Part shown: positions 16,460-23,967 of the stretch, one piece after another
Position numbering within the stretch: position 1 is the stretch's first letter
How the letters are laid out: each line of letters opens with the position of its first letter
Source of the DNA: Streptomyces sp. MJM8645
GTDB lineage: Bacteria; Actinomycetota; Actinomycetes; Streptomycetales; Streptomycetaceae
Length of the DNA stretch: 64,000 nt
Assembly (NCBI RefSeq): GCF_001625365.1
Contig: NZ_LJJF01000001.1
Span: 3,731,001-3,795,000, forward strand
Direction: 5' to 3'
Made by a program: the position numbers and the translations under genes
The notes under the pieces: generated by a model
The model's input: the letters and a program-made list of their open reading frames with translations, nothing else
What the model was told of the DNA's origin: nothing
Database searches by the model: none

Positions 16460-17797
16460 CTAGGGCACGCCCTCGGCGACCGGCGCTCGTGACCGCCGGA
16501 TCCGCCGCAGCCGCGCCGCCGCCCAGAGCAGCGCGCCGGTCGGCAGGAACACCGCGTCCGCCGCGATCATCGCGAGCGAGAACACCGGCAGCCCGAGCAG
16601 CAGCGCGATCCCCAGGTGCTCGGCCAGCAGCACGGCCAGCAGCACGTTCTTGACCCGCCGGTTGAGCAGCGTGAACGGGAACGCGACCTGCACGATCACC
16701 GTGCCGTACGAGATCAGGAAGACCGGCAGCAGCGCCGCGCCGACCAGCCCGGACAGCCACGGCCAGGGCGTGAAGTAGTCCAGGTGCAGCGGGTAGTACA
16801 GCGCGGTGCCGTCCTGCCAGCGCGAGCCCTGCACCTTGTACCAGCCGGCCGTCGCGTAGATCAGCACCACCTCGACGGCGATCACCAGCATCGCGCAGTT
16901 GTGCACCATGTTCGCCAGCGCGTCGAGCACCGCGCGCGGTTCGCCGTCCGGCCGCAACCGCCCGAGCGTCCACCAGAGCCCGGCCACCGCCCAGAGCCCC
17001 CAGAACAACGGCGCCCAGCCGACGTACGGGAAGGTCCGGACCGTCCAGGTGAGGCTCTCACCGGAGAAGCCGCCGACCTGGCAGGCCGCCAGGACGGCGC
17101 CGAGCAGCACCCAGAGCACCACCCCGGCCCGCCCCGGCCGGGCCCGCCGGGCGTCCAGCGACCACACCTCGGCACAGCGGGTGAAGACCAGGTAGACCGC
17201 CATCAGGTGGACGACGTTGTCACCGCCGTCGCCGAGGAAGACGTTGCGGTTCTGCAGCGACAGCACGGTGACCAGGAACAGCACCGCACTCGCCCTGGTC
17301 CGCCAGCCCAGCACCACCGCGACGGCGGCCAGCACCGCCAGGTGGTAGACCAGCTCGGACCAGGGCCGCCCGCCGAACCACGGCAGCACGGTGAACGCCC
17401 CGTTGTCGGTCAGCAGCCGCTCGGCCAGGTCCATCGACCAGGGCGACCGGTCCCCGTACAGCACCCGCCGGTTGGGCCACTCGCGCAGCAGGTAGGCGAG
17501 CCAGACCAGCCCGAAGCCGATCCGCACCACGGCGGCCTGGTGGCGGCCCAGCGCCCGCCCGGTGAAGGCCGCCATCGCCCGGGCGGCCAGGTCGGCCGGG
17601 CCGGGCCCGCGCGGCGCCGGGTCGGGCCGGGGCCCGGGGGCCGAGCCGGCGGCGGGCGGTTGCCCGGCCTGGCGCGGGATGCCCTCCGACCACCGCTGCT
17701 CGGGCTGCGGCGATACCTCCGGCGAGAACTCGGGCGAGAACTCGGACGCCACGTCGGGCGAGAGTTCGGGCGACACCTCCGGCGACACCTCGCTCAC
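16460..17797 (-). CDS. HTTM-domain membrane protein (gamma-carboxylase-like)
   Basis: A 445-residue multi-pass protein of the HTTM (vitamin K-dependent gamma-carboxylase-like) family. Supporting segments are GRHQAAVVRIGFGLVWLAYLLREWPNRRVLYGDRSPWS (about 85-122), LSLQNRNVFLGDGGDNVVHLMAVYLVFTRC (about 180-210) and ATAGWYKVQGSRWQDGTALYYPLHLDYF (about 330-357). The start is GTG 17797, with GGGAGC upstream; its GTGA overlaps the stop of the DUF5819 gene by 4 bases. The N-terminus is a run of tetrapeptides (EVSP/ELSP/EFSP) from a 12-base DNA repeat, followed by a proline-rich linker. The biochemical role of bacterial HTTM proteins is largely unknown. Confidence 0.82.
   Translation of the reverse strand: MSEVSPEVSPELSPDVASEFSPEFSPEVSPQPEQRWSEGIPRQAGQPPAAGSAPGPRPDPAPRGPGPADLAARAMAAFTGRALGRHQAAVVRIGFGLVWLAYLLREWPNRRVLYGDRSPWSMDLAERLLTDNGAFTVLPWFGGRPWSELVYHLAVLAAVAVVLGWRTRASAVLFLVTVLSLQNRNVFLGDGGDNVVHLMAVYLVFTRCAEVWSLDARRARPGRAGVVLWVLLGAVLAACQVGGFSGESLTWTVRTFPYVGWAPLFWGLWAVAGLWWTLGRLRPDGEPRAVLDALANMVHNCAMLVIAVEVVLIYATAGWYKVQGSRWQDGTALYYPLHLDYFTPWPWLSGLVGAALLPVFLISYGTVIVQVAFPFTLLNRRVKNVLLAVLLAEHLGIALLLGLPVFSLAMIAADAVFLPTGALLWAAARLRRIRRSRAPVAEGVP
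17709..17792. repeat. 12-bp minisatellite (7 units) in the 5' end of the HTTM gene
   Basis: Seven 12-base units such as GGCGAGAACTCG (twice), GGCGAGAGTTCG and GGCGACACCTCC run in tandem. They encode the EVSP-like tetrapeptides of the N-terminus. The period keeps the reading frame, so copy number could vary freely. Confidence 0.88.
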
Positions 17798-18453
17798 CCG
17801 AGCTCCCGGTAGTCCTCGTCGTCCACCGGCCACCAGGGCAGCTCCCGCACCTTCGGCGCCGGTGGCGCGGCCTCGCCGCTCCAGGACGGCGGTGGGACGG
17901 TCACCGCGGTGGCCCGGAACTCGATCTCCAGGATCCGCTCGCCGTCCACCTCCCGGCCGATCCGCTGCAGCGCGATCCGCTTGAGGTACTGCTCGGCGAG
18001 CCTGCCGCGGGTGTTGGTCAGTGCCTCGTCCTGCGGGTTGTGCGAGCCGTCGTAGAAGTCCCAGGCCCGGCGCAGCAGGTTCTGGTCGACGTGGCTGGGG
18101 GCGGGGTTGTGCCGGATCGCGGCGAGGTCCTGCGCGGTCAGCCCGGTCCAGTCGCGGGTGCGGGTAGTGCCGTCGGCGGCGGCCGTGCGCACCCGGGCGT
18201 CCAGGCTGACGTTCTGCTGCAGCGGATTCGGCGCGAACAGCCGCCAGTTCTGCTCGAACTCCGGGTACACCAGGCCGTCGACCTCGTCCCGGTACTGCCG
18301 GGACAGCGAGTTGGCCGGCGCGACGTGCAGGAACACCGCCGCGAGGAAGAGCCCGGTGCCGACCACCAGCACCGCCGCGGTCAGGCCGAGCACGAGCTGC
18401 GCGGGCGTCGACCAGACCCGTCCGGCGGCCGGGCGGTCCGTCGTCTCCGTCAT
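17794..18453 (-). CDS. DUF5819 membrane-anchored protein
   Basis: A 219-residue protein with one N-terminal membrane segment (about 17-40: QLVLGLTAAVLVVGTGLFLAAVFLHVAP) and an exported domain. The domain carries YPEFEQNWRLFAPNPLQQNVSLDARV, the conserved core of DUF5819. The ATG at 18453 (MTETTDRPAAG) follows GGGGAGG. Translation is coupled to the HTTM gene through a GTGA overlap, and the two families are often paired, so they probably form one membrane complex. No function is established. Confidence 0.82.
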   Translation of the reverse strand: MTETTDRPAAGRVWSTPAQLVLGLTAAVLVVGTGLFLAAVFLHVAPANSLSRQYRDEVDGLVYPEFEQNWRLFAPNPLQQNVSLDARVRTAAADGTTRTRDWTGLTAQDLAAIRHNPAPSHVDQNLLRRAWDFYDGSHNPQDEALTNTRGRLAEQYLKRIALQRIGREVDGERILEIEFRATAVTVPPPSWSGEAAPPAPKVRELPWWPVDDEDYRELG

Positions 18454-18600
18454 GGCCTCCCCGGCCCGGTCGGCGCGCCGCCCGGGTCCCGTCCCGGCGC
18501 GGTCGCGCGCCCATCCTGCCCTACCGGGCGAACACGACGGTGCCGGACGGGGCCACCGGACCACCGGACCACGGGGCTACGAGGCCACAGACCTACAGAC

Positions 18601-18927
18601 CTACAGGACGAAGGCGTCCTGGTCGGTGCTGCTCACCATCGGACGGCCCGCGCCCTCCCAGGCGTACATGCCGCCGTCCACGTTCACCGCGTCCCGGCCC
18701 TGCTGCACCAGGTACTGGACGACCTGCGCGGAGCGGCCGCCGACCCGGCAGAGCACGTACAGCTTCCCGTCCGGCAGTTCGCCGATCCGGGCGATGACCT
18801 CGCCGAGCGGGATGTGCAGCGCGCCGTCCACGTGGCCGGCGTCCCACTCGTCCTGCTCGCGCACGTCCAGCAGGGCTGCGTCGGCGGGCACTGCGGCGGC
18901 GGTGGTGGAGGGGATCTGCGCGAACAT
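18601..18927 (-). other. Internal rhodanese reading frame with its own start site
   Basis: The ATG at 18927 is preceded by CCAGGAGAGCCACACG, an AGGAG site with a spacer of about 8 bases. Started here, the product is a stand-alone 108-residue rhodanese (sulfurtransferase-type) with the CRVGGRS active-site loop. It shares frame and stop with the longer J-domain-like CDS, so this entry marks an alternative start, not a second locus. Confidence 0.6.
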
Positions 18928-19791
18928 CGTGTGGCTCTCCTGGGGCTGGGTCGGGTCGGTGCCATTGTCGCCCACCGGCTGCCGGTGGCCGTCGCCCGCC
19001 GCGGCCGGGGCGCCGAGCAGCCGCTCCAGTTCGGCCTGCTGGGCGGCGGCCTTGGCGAGCAGTTCCTCGGCGAGCTGCTCCAGCAGCCGGTCCGGGTCCT
19101 GCGGGGCCAGCGCGAGCAGCTGGCCCATCGGGGTCTGTTCCAGCCGGACCTGCTCGGTGGCGGTCTCGGTGATCTTGCCGGTCAGCCACTCCAGCCGGCG
19201 GCGCAGCCACTCCAGCCGGTCGGGGGAGTCGGCGCCGGGCGCGGCCTCGGGCGCGGTGGACCACTCGGCGGACAGGCCCTCCAGCGCGGCGGCGTCGCCG
19301 ACCGCGTAGGCCTCGTTCACCCGGGCCAGGAACGCGGCCCGGCGCTGCTGCTCGGCCGGGTCGGTGCTGAGGTCGGGGTGGGCCCGGCGGACCAGCTCGC
19401 GGTAGATCCGCTGGGCGTCCCGCCCGGGGCGCACCCGGGCCGGCGCGGCGGGCGGCGGCGGGGCCGCCTCCTGCTCCCGGACGGAGTCGAACAGCGCGTC
19501 GAGGTCGGGCAGTTCGTCGACCTGCCGGCGGGCCTCGGCGGCCCGGCGGAGGTCCTCGGGGTGCCCGGTCCTGGCCGCGACCGCCTCGGCGACCAGCGCC
19601 TCCAGCTCGTCCAGCCGGGCGTAGAGCGGGCCCAGCAGCTGATGGTGGATCAGCGCGAAGTTGTCGATCTCGACCCGCAGCGTCTGCACGTCGACGTCCA
19701 TGCTGAGCCAGGCGAGTTCGGCGGCGGCGACCCGCTCCTCCAACTCCTGCTGCTGCGGGTCCGTCCAGCGGACGGGGCTCTGCGCGGTCAC
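18601..19791 (-). CDS. J-domain-like protein fused in frame to a rhodanese domain
   Basis: One open frame of 396 residues from GTG 19791 (AGAGG upstream). The first part is coiled-coil helix (ELEERVAAAELAWLSMDVDVQTLRVEIDNF), then a J-domain-like stretch (QRIYRELVRRAHPDLSTDPAEQQRRAAFLARVNEAYAVGD) with the HPD motif, then more helix. From about residue 289 a rhodanese domain begins (MFAQIPSTTAAAVPADAALLDVREQDEWDAGHVDGALHIP) with active-site Cys in LCRVGGRSAQV. In relatives the rhodanese is, as I recall, a separate gene of about 109 residues. Here there is no stop between them, but an AGGAG ribosome site remains before the internal ATG at 18927. Both a fusion protein and separate rhodanese translation are possible. 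Confidence 0.65.
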   Translation of the reverse strand: MTAQSPVRWTDPQQQELEERVAAAELAWLSMDVDVQTLRVEIDNFALIHHQLLGPLYARLDELEALVAEAVAARTGHPEDLRRAAEARRQVDELPDLDALFDSVREQEAAPPPPAAPARVRPGRDAQRIYRELVRRAHPDLSTDPAEQQRRAAFLARVNEAYAVGDAAALEGLSAEWSTAPEAAPGADSPDRLEWLRRRLEWLTGKITETATEQVRLEQTPMGQLLALAPQDPDRLLEQLAEELLAKAAAQQAELERLLGAPAAAGDGHRQPVGDNGTDPTQPQESHTMFAQIPSTTAAAVPADAALLDVREQDEWDAGHVDGALHIPLGEVIARIGELPDGKLYVLCRVGGRSAQVVQYLVQQGRDAVNVDGGMYAWEGAGRPMVSSTDQDAFVL

Positions 19792-19992
19792 TTCTCGCCT
19801 CTGTCTCGTCCGGCCGGCTGCGTCCTGCGGAGCCGCCTCGCGGGGTGGCCCGGCCTGCCACCCTACCCTCGCGCGCGAAAGCCCCGTCCGGGTGAACGGG
19901 GAGTGCGAACCGGCGCGCGCCGCACGGCACGCAACCGATCCTGAGGAATCTCCCCGTTTCGCTATCACGCCCGGGCCGGTCCGTGCTTCGCT

Positions 19993-20066
19993 AGGGCGTG
20001 TCTGATGATTCGCGTCGGATCAGCGCGCGGCGTCGGGCACCCGGCGGACTCGTTCAGACACGCCCT
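19993..20066. repeat. 74-bp inverted-repeat element (copy B)
   Basis: Perfect 13-base ends (AGGGCGTGTCTGA at 19993-20005, TCAGACACGCCCT at 20054-20066) flank a core whose 31 bases at 20017-20047 match copy A (11771-11801) at 27 positions. The order of a TGTC-containing end followed by the GGATCAGC core is also shared. It lies between the divergent J-domain and SpoIIE-phosphatase genes, close to their promoters. It looks like a short relative of copy A. Confidence 0.72.
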
Positions 20067-20176
20067 CAAGCCCGGCACGATCCACAGGACACGCCCCGGG
20101 TTTCCGCACAGCGTGCCTTCCTCCGGAGAGACGGCCGCCTCCAGGCGTGGCGGCCAGGCGGGAGCAGACCGAATCC

Positions 20177-22960
20177 ATGGTGGCCGAGTCCAACTCCACA
20201 CCGCGTCCGGCGGACGCCGAGGCCGTACCGGGTGACCACCCGACCGGCGTGGCCGCCCTGGTCCGGCTCGCCCTCGTCCTGATCGACCGGGCCGGACGGA
20301 TCGCCCAGTGGAGCCGGGCCGCCGAGGAACTGTTCGGGCACCGCGCCGAGGTCGCCCACGACCGGCCGGCCAGCGGACTGCTGCCCGCCGTGGAACCGCT
20401 CGCCGCCCCCGGCCAGGCCGCCGGGTCCGCCGTGCGCCGCCGCTGCGACGCCCTGGACACCCTGGCCGCGCTGACCGCCGACGGGCGCCCCTGGGCCGGC
20501 CAGCTGGCCGTCATCGACCGCGAGGAGCACCTGCGCGACGTGCTCTGGTGGGCCTGGCCGCTGCCCGACCCGTTCGGCGGCCTGCTCGCCCTCGCCGCCG
20601 ACGCCCGACCGCTGCGCACCGCCGGCCCCCGGCTCGCACTCGGCGAGCGGCTGCTGCCGTTCGCCGCCACCCCGCCCGCCCGGGGCGGCTTCCACCGGCT
20701 GGGCGCGGCCCTGACCCCGCCCGGCCGGCTGCGCGCCGGTCTGCTGTCGGCCGACCGGCTGGCCGGGCTGCTGCCGGCCGGTTCGGCCGCCCGCCGGGCG
20801 CTGCTGCTCGACGTGCTGGACCAGGCCGGTCTGCCCGCCCTGCGGCTGGACCCGGCCACCGTGCTGCCGGTCCTGCCCGCCGACCCGCAGACCGCCGCCG
20901 CGCACGCCGCCGCCGGACTCGGCCGCCGCTACCCGACCGCCCAGCAGCGCGCCGCCCGGGTCGGCCCGCCGCCGCAGCCCGAGCAGTCCGCGCCCCCGGC
21001 CCGGACGGTCCGGGGGCGGACGCCCGGCCCGCTGCCGGCCCAGCGCGAGACCGCCGAGCGGTCCGCGGCCGCCCAGCCGTCCGGCGCCGTCGGCGCCCCG
21101 GCGGGCGTCCCACCGACCACCCCGGCCCCGGCGGTCACGCTCCCGACCGCCCCGTCCCCGACCGGAGGAGGAGCCGCCATCGAGCCGGCCGCCGCCGAAC
21201 CGCCCGCCAACGGCCGTCCGCCCCGCCGTAGCGACCAGACCCCCACCGGCGCCGAGGGCGCCCCGTCCGGGCGGCTGAGCCCGTTCCTGACCAACGGGCA
21301 GGCCGGCGAGCAGCTGGCACTGCTGAACGAGGTCGGCGGCAAGGTCGGCACCACCCTGGACCTCGGCTTCACCGCGCACGAGCTCTGCCAGGTGCTGGTC
21401 CCCCGGGTCGCCGACTTCGCCTGCGTGGACCTGGTGGACGGGCTGATCTCCGACTCCGAACTGCCGGCCGCCCGCCCGGACGACGACACCATGCTCCGCC
21501 GGGTCGCCCTGGTCTACAACGAGACCGGCGGCGCCTGGGACCACGTGCTGTCCGAGGGCTCGCTGGTCAGCATGCCGCGCCGCACCCCGCCGGGGATGGC
21601 CCTGCAGCTGAACCAGCCGGTCCTGGTCCCGGTGATCAGCGCGGACGTCGCGGTCGACTACGCGATCGCGCTCGGCGGGGCCCGGCTGGCCCAGGTGGTC
21701 TCCGGCCGCTCGATGCTGGTGGTGCCGCTGTCCGCCCGGGGCACCGTGCTGGGCATCCTCAAGCTGCTCCGGCTGCCGGACCGCGCACCCTTCGACGAGA
21801 GCGACGCCGCCACCCTCAAGGAGCTGGCCGTCCGCGCCGCGCTCTCCCTGGACAACGCCCGGCTGCACCGCGCCGAGGCCAGGGTGGCCACCACCCTCCA
21901 GCGCTCGATGATCCCGACCCGCCCGCCGCAGATCCCCGGCGTCCAGATCGCCCACCGCTACCTGCCGGGCGACCCGAAGGCCGAGGTCGGCGGCGACTGG
22001 TTCGACGCGATCCAGCTGCCCGGCAGCCGGGTCGCCCTGGTGGTCGGCGACGTGATGGGCCACGGCCTGCACTCGGCGGCCGCGATGGGCCGCTTCCGGA
22101 CGGCCATGCAGACCCTCGCCGCGCTCGACCTGCCGCCCGGCCAGCTGCTGCGGCACCTGGACAACCTGGCCCACAAGCTCGGCGACGACCACCTCGCCAC
22201 CTGCCTGTACGCGGTCTACGACCCGATCAACCGGACCTGCGAGCTGGCCAGCGCCGGCCACGTCCCGCCGGTGCTGGTGCACCCGGACGGCTCCGGCGAG
22301 CTGCTGGAGATCCCGGCCGGCGCGCCGATCGGGGTCGGCGGGGTGCCGTTCGTCGCCAAGACCATCGACGTCTCGGACGGCTCGATGCTGGTGCTGTGCA
22401 CCGACGGCCTGGTCGAGGTCCGGGGCGGCGACATAGGAGCGGGCCTGGCCGCGCTGTGCGGCAATCTGATCGACCCGCGGCAGAGCCCCGAGCAGGCCTG
22501 CGACGTGGTGCTCAAGCGGCTGCACTCGGACGACCGGAAGGACGACGTCGCCCTGCTGGTGGCCCGCTTCGACGGGGTCGCCCCGTCCGAGGTGGCCACC
22601 TGGGACCTCAGGGTGGACCACCGCGAGGTGCGCCGGGCCCGCTCGCTGGTCCGCGAGCAGCTGGCCGGCTGGCACCTGGAGGCGCTCAGCGACATCACCG
22701 AGCTGCTGGTCAGCGAGCTGGTCACGAACGCCGTCCGGGTGGCCCGGGACCGCGTCCGGCTCCAGCTGATCCGGGTGGACAAGCTGCTGGTCGAGGTCAG
22801 CGACGACAACCACAACCTGCCGTCGCTGGAACCGGCCGAGCAGTTGGGCGAGACCGGCCGCGGCCTCACTCTGGTGACCAAGCTCGCCGAGCGCTGGGGC
22901 ACCGCCCGCAAGGCGGTCGGCAAGGTGGTCTGGTTCGAACTCCCCCTGCCGCACGCCTGA
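20177..22960 (+). CDS. PAS-GAF-SpoIIE (PP2C) phosphatase with HATPase domain
   Basis: A 927-residue cytoplasmic signalling protein. In order: a PAS-like sensor (about 20-140), a proline/alanine linker (about 255-365), a GAF domain (about 380-550: LALLNEVGGKVGTTLDLG to LSLDNARLHRAEAR), a SpoIIE/PP2C phosphatase (about 565-780, with EVGGDWFDAI and VVGDVMGHGLHSAA carrying the metal-binding aspartates) and a C-terminal HATPase_c domain (about 795-920, ELLVSELVTNAV). Proteins of this plan dephosphorylate anti-anti-sigma factors, and the HATPase part resembles RsbW-type kinases. The start is uncertain: ATG 20177 has GGGAG 12 bases upstream; an in-frame GTG at 20147 adds 10 residues without a clear site. 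No sigma or anti-sigma partner lies nearby. Confidence 0.88.
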   Translation: MVAESNSTPRPADAEAVPGDHPTGVAALVRLALVLIDRAGRIAQWSRAAEELFGHRAEVAHDRPASGLLPAVEPLAAPGQAAGSAVRRRCDALDTLAALTADGRPWAGQLAVIDREEHLRDVLWWAWPLPDPFGGLLALAADARPLRTAGPRLALGERLLPFAATPPARGGFHRLGAALTPPGRLRAGLLSADRLAGLLPAGSAARRALLLDVLDQAGLPALRLDPATVLPVLPADPQTAAAHAAAGLGRRYPTAQQRAARVGPPPQPEQSAPPARTVRGRTPGPLPAQRETAERSAAAQPSGAVGAPAGVPPTTPAPAVTLPTAPSPTGGGAAIEPAAAEPPANGRPPRRSDQTPTGAEGAPSGRLSPFLTNGQAGEQLALLNEVGGKVGTTLDLGFTAHELCQVLVPRVADFACVDLVDGLISDSELPAARPDDDTMLRRVALVYNETGGAWDHVLSEGSLVSMPRRTPPGMALQLNQPVLVPVISADVAVDYAIALGGARLAQVVSGRSMLVVPLSARGTVLGILKLLRLPDRAPFDESDAATLKELAVRAALSLDNARLHRAEARVATTLQRSMIPTRPPQIPGVQIAHRYLPGDPKAEVGGDWFDAIQLPGSRVALVVGDVMGHGLHSAAAMGRFRTAMQTLAALDLPPGQLLRHLDNLAHKLGDDHLATCLYAVYDPINRTCELASAGHVPPVLVHPDGSGELLEIPAGAPIGVGGVPFVAKTIDVSDGSMLVLCTDGLVEVRGGDIGAGLAALCGNLIDPRQSPEQACDVVLKRLHSDDRKDDVALLVARFDGVAPSEVATWDLRVDHREVRRARSLVREQLAGWHLEALSDITELLVSELVTNAVRVARDRVRLQLIRVDKLLVEVSDDNHNLPSLEPAEQLGETGRGLTLVTKLAERWGTARKAVGKVVWFELPLPHA

Positions 22961-22984
22961 CGGCCGGCTGCCCGACGGCCGTCA
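22958..22984. terminator. Short stem-loop between convergent genes
   Basis: A perfect 9-base-pair stem (TGACGGCCG / CGGCCGTCA) with a 9-base loop overlaps the stop of the phosphatase gene and precedes the stop of the convergent gene at 22998. It is a modest candidate. Confidence 0.45.
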
Positions 22985-22997
22985 GACGGCGGGTGGG

Positions 22998-23798
22998 TCA
23001 GGGGACGAGCGCGCCCGCCGGGCGCCGCCGGGCCTCCACCGCGACCTCCCGCGACGCGGTCGCGGCCACCGAGGTGGCGGCCCCGACCCCGGCCAGCACC
23101 CGCGGCCAGAAGTCCCCGAACACCTCGACCGCGACGGCGAGCAGCAGCGCGGTGATCACCGCGACCACGTGCTCCAGACCGGCCAGGTTCGGCAGCACGA
23201 CCGCCTCGCCGACCATCATGACCACCACCAGGCCGGCGGTGAGCCAGGCCCGGCAGCGGAACGCGATGCAGATCGCCAGTGCCACCACCGCGGCCGACGG
23301 CCCGGTGTCCCGCACGTAGGCGACCCACTTCGGGAAGCCGAACAGGTGATCCGGGCCGAGTGCCACGCCGATCCGGGCGAACAGCGTGCCCGCCAGGGTG
23401 CAGGTGTAGGCCACCACCAGGGTCATCCGCCGGCCGAGCACGATCTCGGCGACGCCGAAGACCACGAACACCTGGGCCAGTGCGCCCCAGACCGGCAGGT
23501 CCAGCGCCGGCACGTACAGCGAGAGCGGGGTCCGCAGCAGCGAGACGTCCAGCGGCAGCGCCGCCTTCACCACCCCGATGCGGTTGACGAAGTGCTCACC
23601 GCCCGGCAGGTGCTGGGTGATGCTGAACAGGAGGATCAGAAACGTCGCCGCCGTGGCCATCGGAACGGCGGCGAACTTCTTGCGCACCACCGCGTCCCGC
23701 ACCGTCGCGTACAACGTCCCCCACTCGGCGGCAGCGGCCGATCTGGCCAACACCAGCGACCCCTCCCGCACGCCCCCCGCGTGGGTCCTGTCCATCAC
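22998..23798 (-). CDS. Multi-pass membrane protein, possibly rhomboid-like
   Basis: A 266-residue protein with about six hydrophobic segments, for example AAVPMATAATFLILLFSITQHLPGG (about 43-67), LPVWGALAQVFVVFGVAEIVLGRR (about 100-123) and AVITALLLAVAVEVFGDFWP (about 217-236). It resembles the rhomboid-like integral membrane family in size and topology, but I see no GxSG serine and no matching histidine, so protease activity is unlikely. GTG 23798 fits the GGGAG site (spacer 8); the following ATG at 23795 is the other option. It stands alone, divergent from nothing close. The function is unknown. Confidence 0.65.
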   Translation of the reverse strand: MMDRTHAGGVREGSLVLARSAAAAEWGTLYATVRDAVVRKKFAAVPMATAATFLILLFSITQHLPGGEHFVNRIGVVKAALPLDVSLLRTPLSLYVPALDLPVWGALAQVFVVFGVAEIVLGRRMTLVVAYTCTLAGTLFARIGVALGPDHLFGFPKWVAYVRDTGPSAAVVALAICIAFRCRAWLTAGLVVVMMVGEAVVLPNLAGLEHVVAVITALLLAVAVEVFGDFWPRVLAGVGAATSVAATASREVAVEARRRPAGALVP

Positions 23799-23945
23799 AA
23801 CCGTTACTCCCGAATCCCCGAACTTTCTGAGCTACTCCAACATTAGAAGCCTCTTAACAAATCCACATCGGCATAGATGCGGATCAGGGTCATCCTCTGG
23901 GGGGAGGGATATCCCTGACCTCACCCCCTATCCGACCGCCCGGTC

Positions 23946-23967
23946 CCCTCCGCCCCCCGGCGGAGGG
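23946..23967 (-). terminator. Terminator of the MprF-like gene
   Basis: A perfect 9-base-pair stem (CCCTCCGCC / GGCGGAGGG) with loop CCCC lies directly after the stop codon at 23968 on the minus strand. Confidence 0.6.

Noticed and set aside
18535..18600. Short duplications (ACCGGACC, CTACAGAC) between the DUF5819 gene and the rhodanese stop
   Set aside because: Too short and irregular to support a functional repeat; probably replication slippage.
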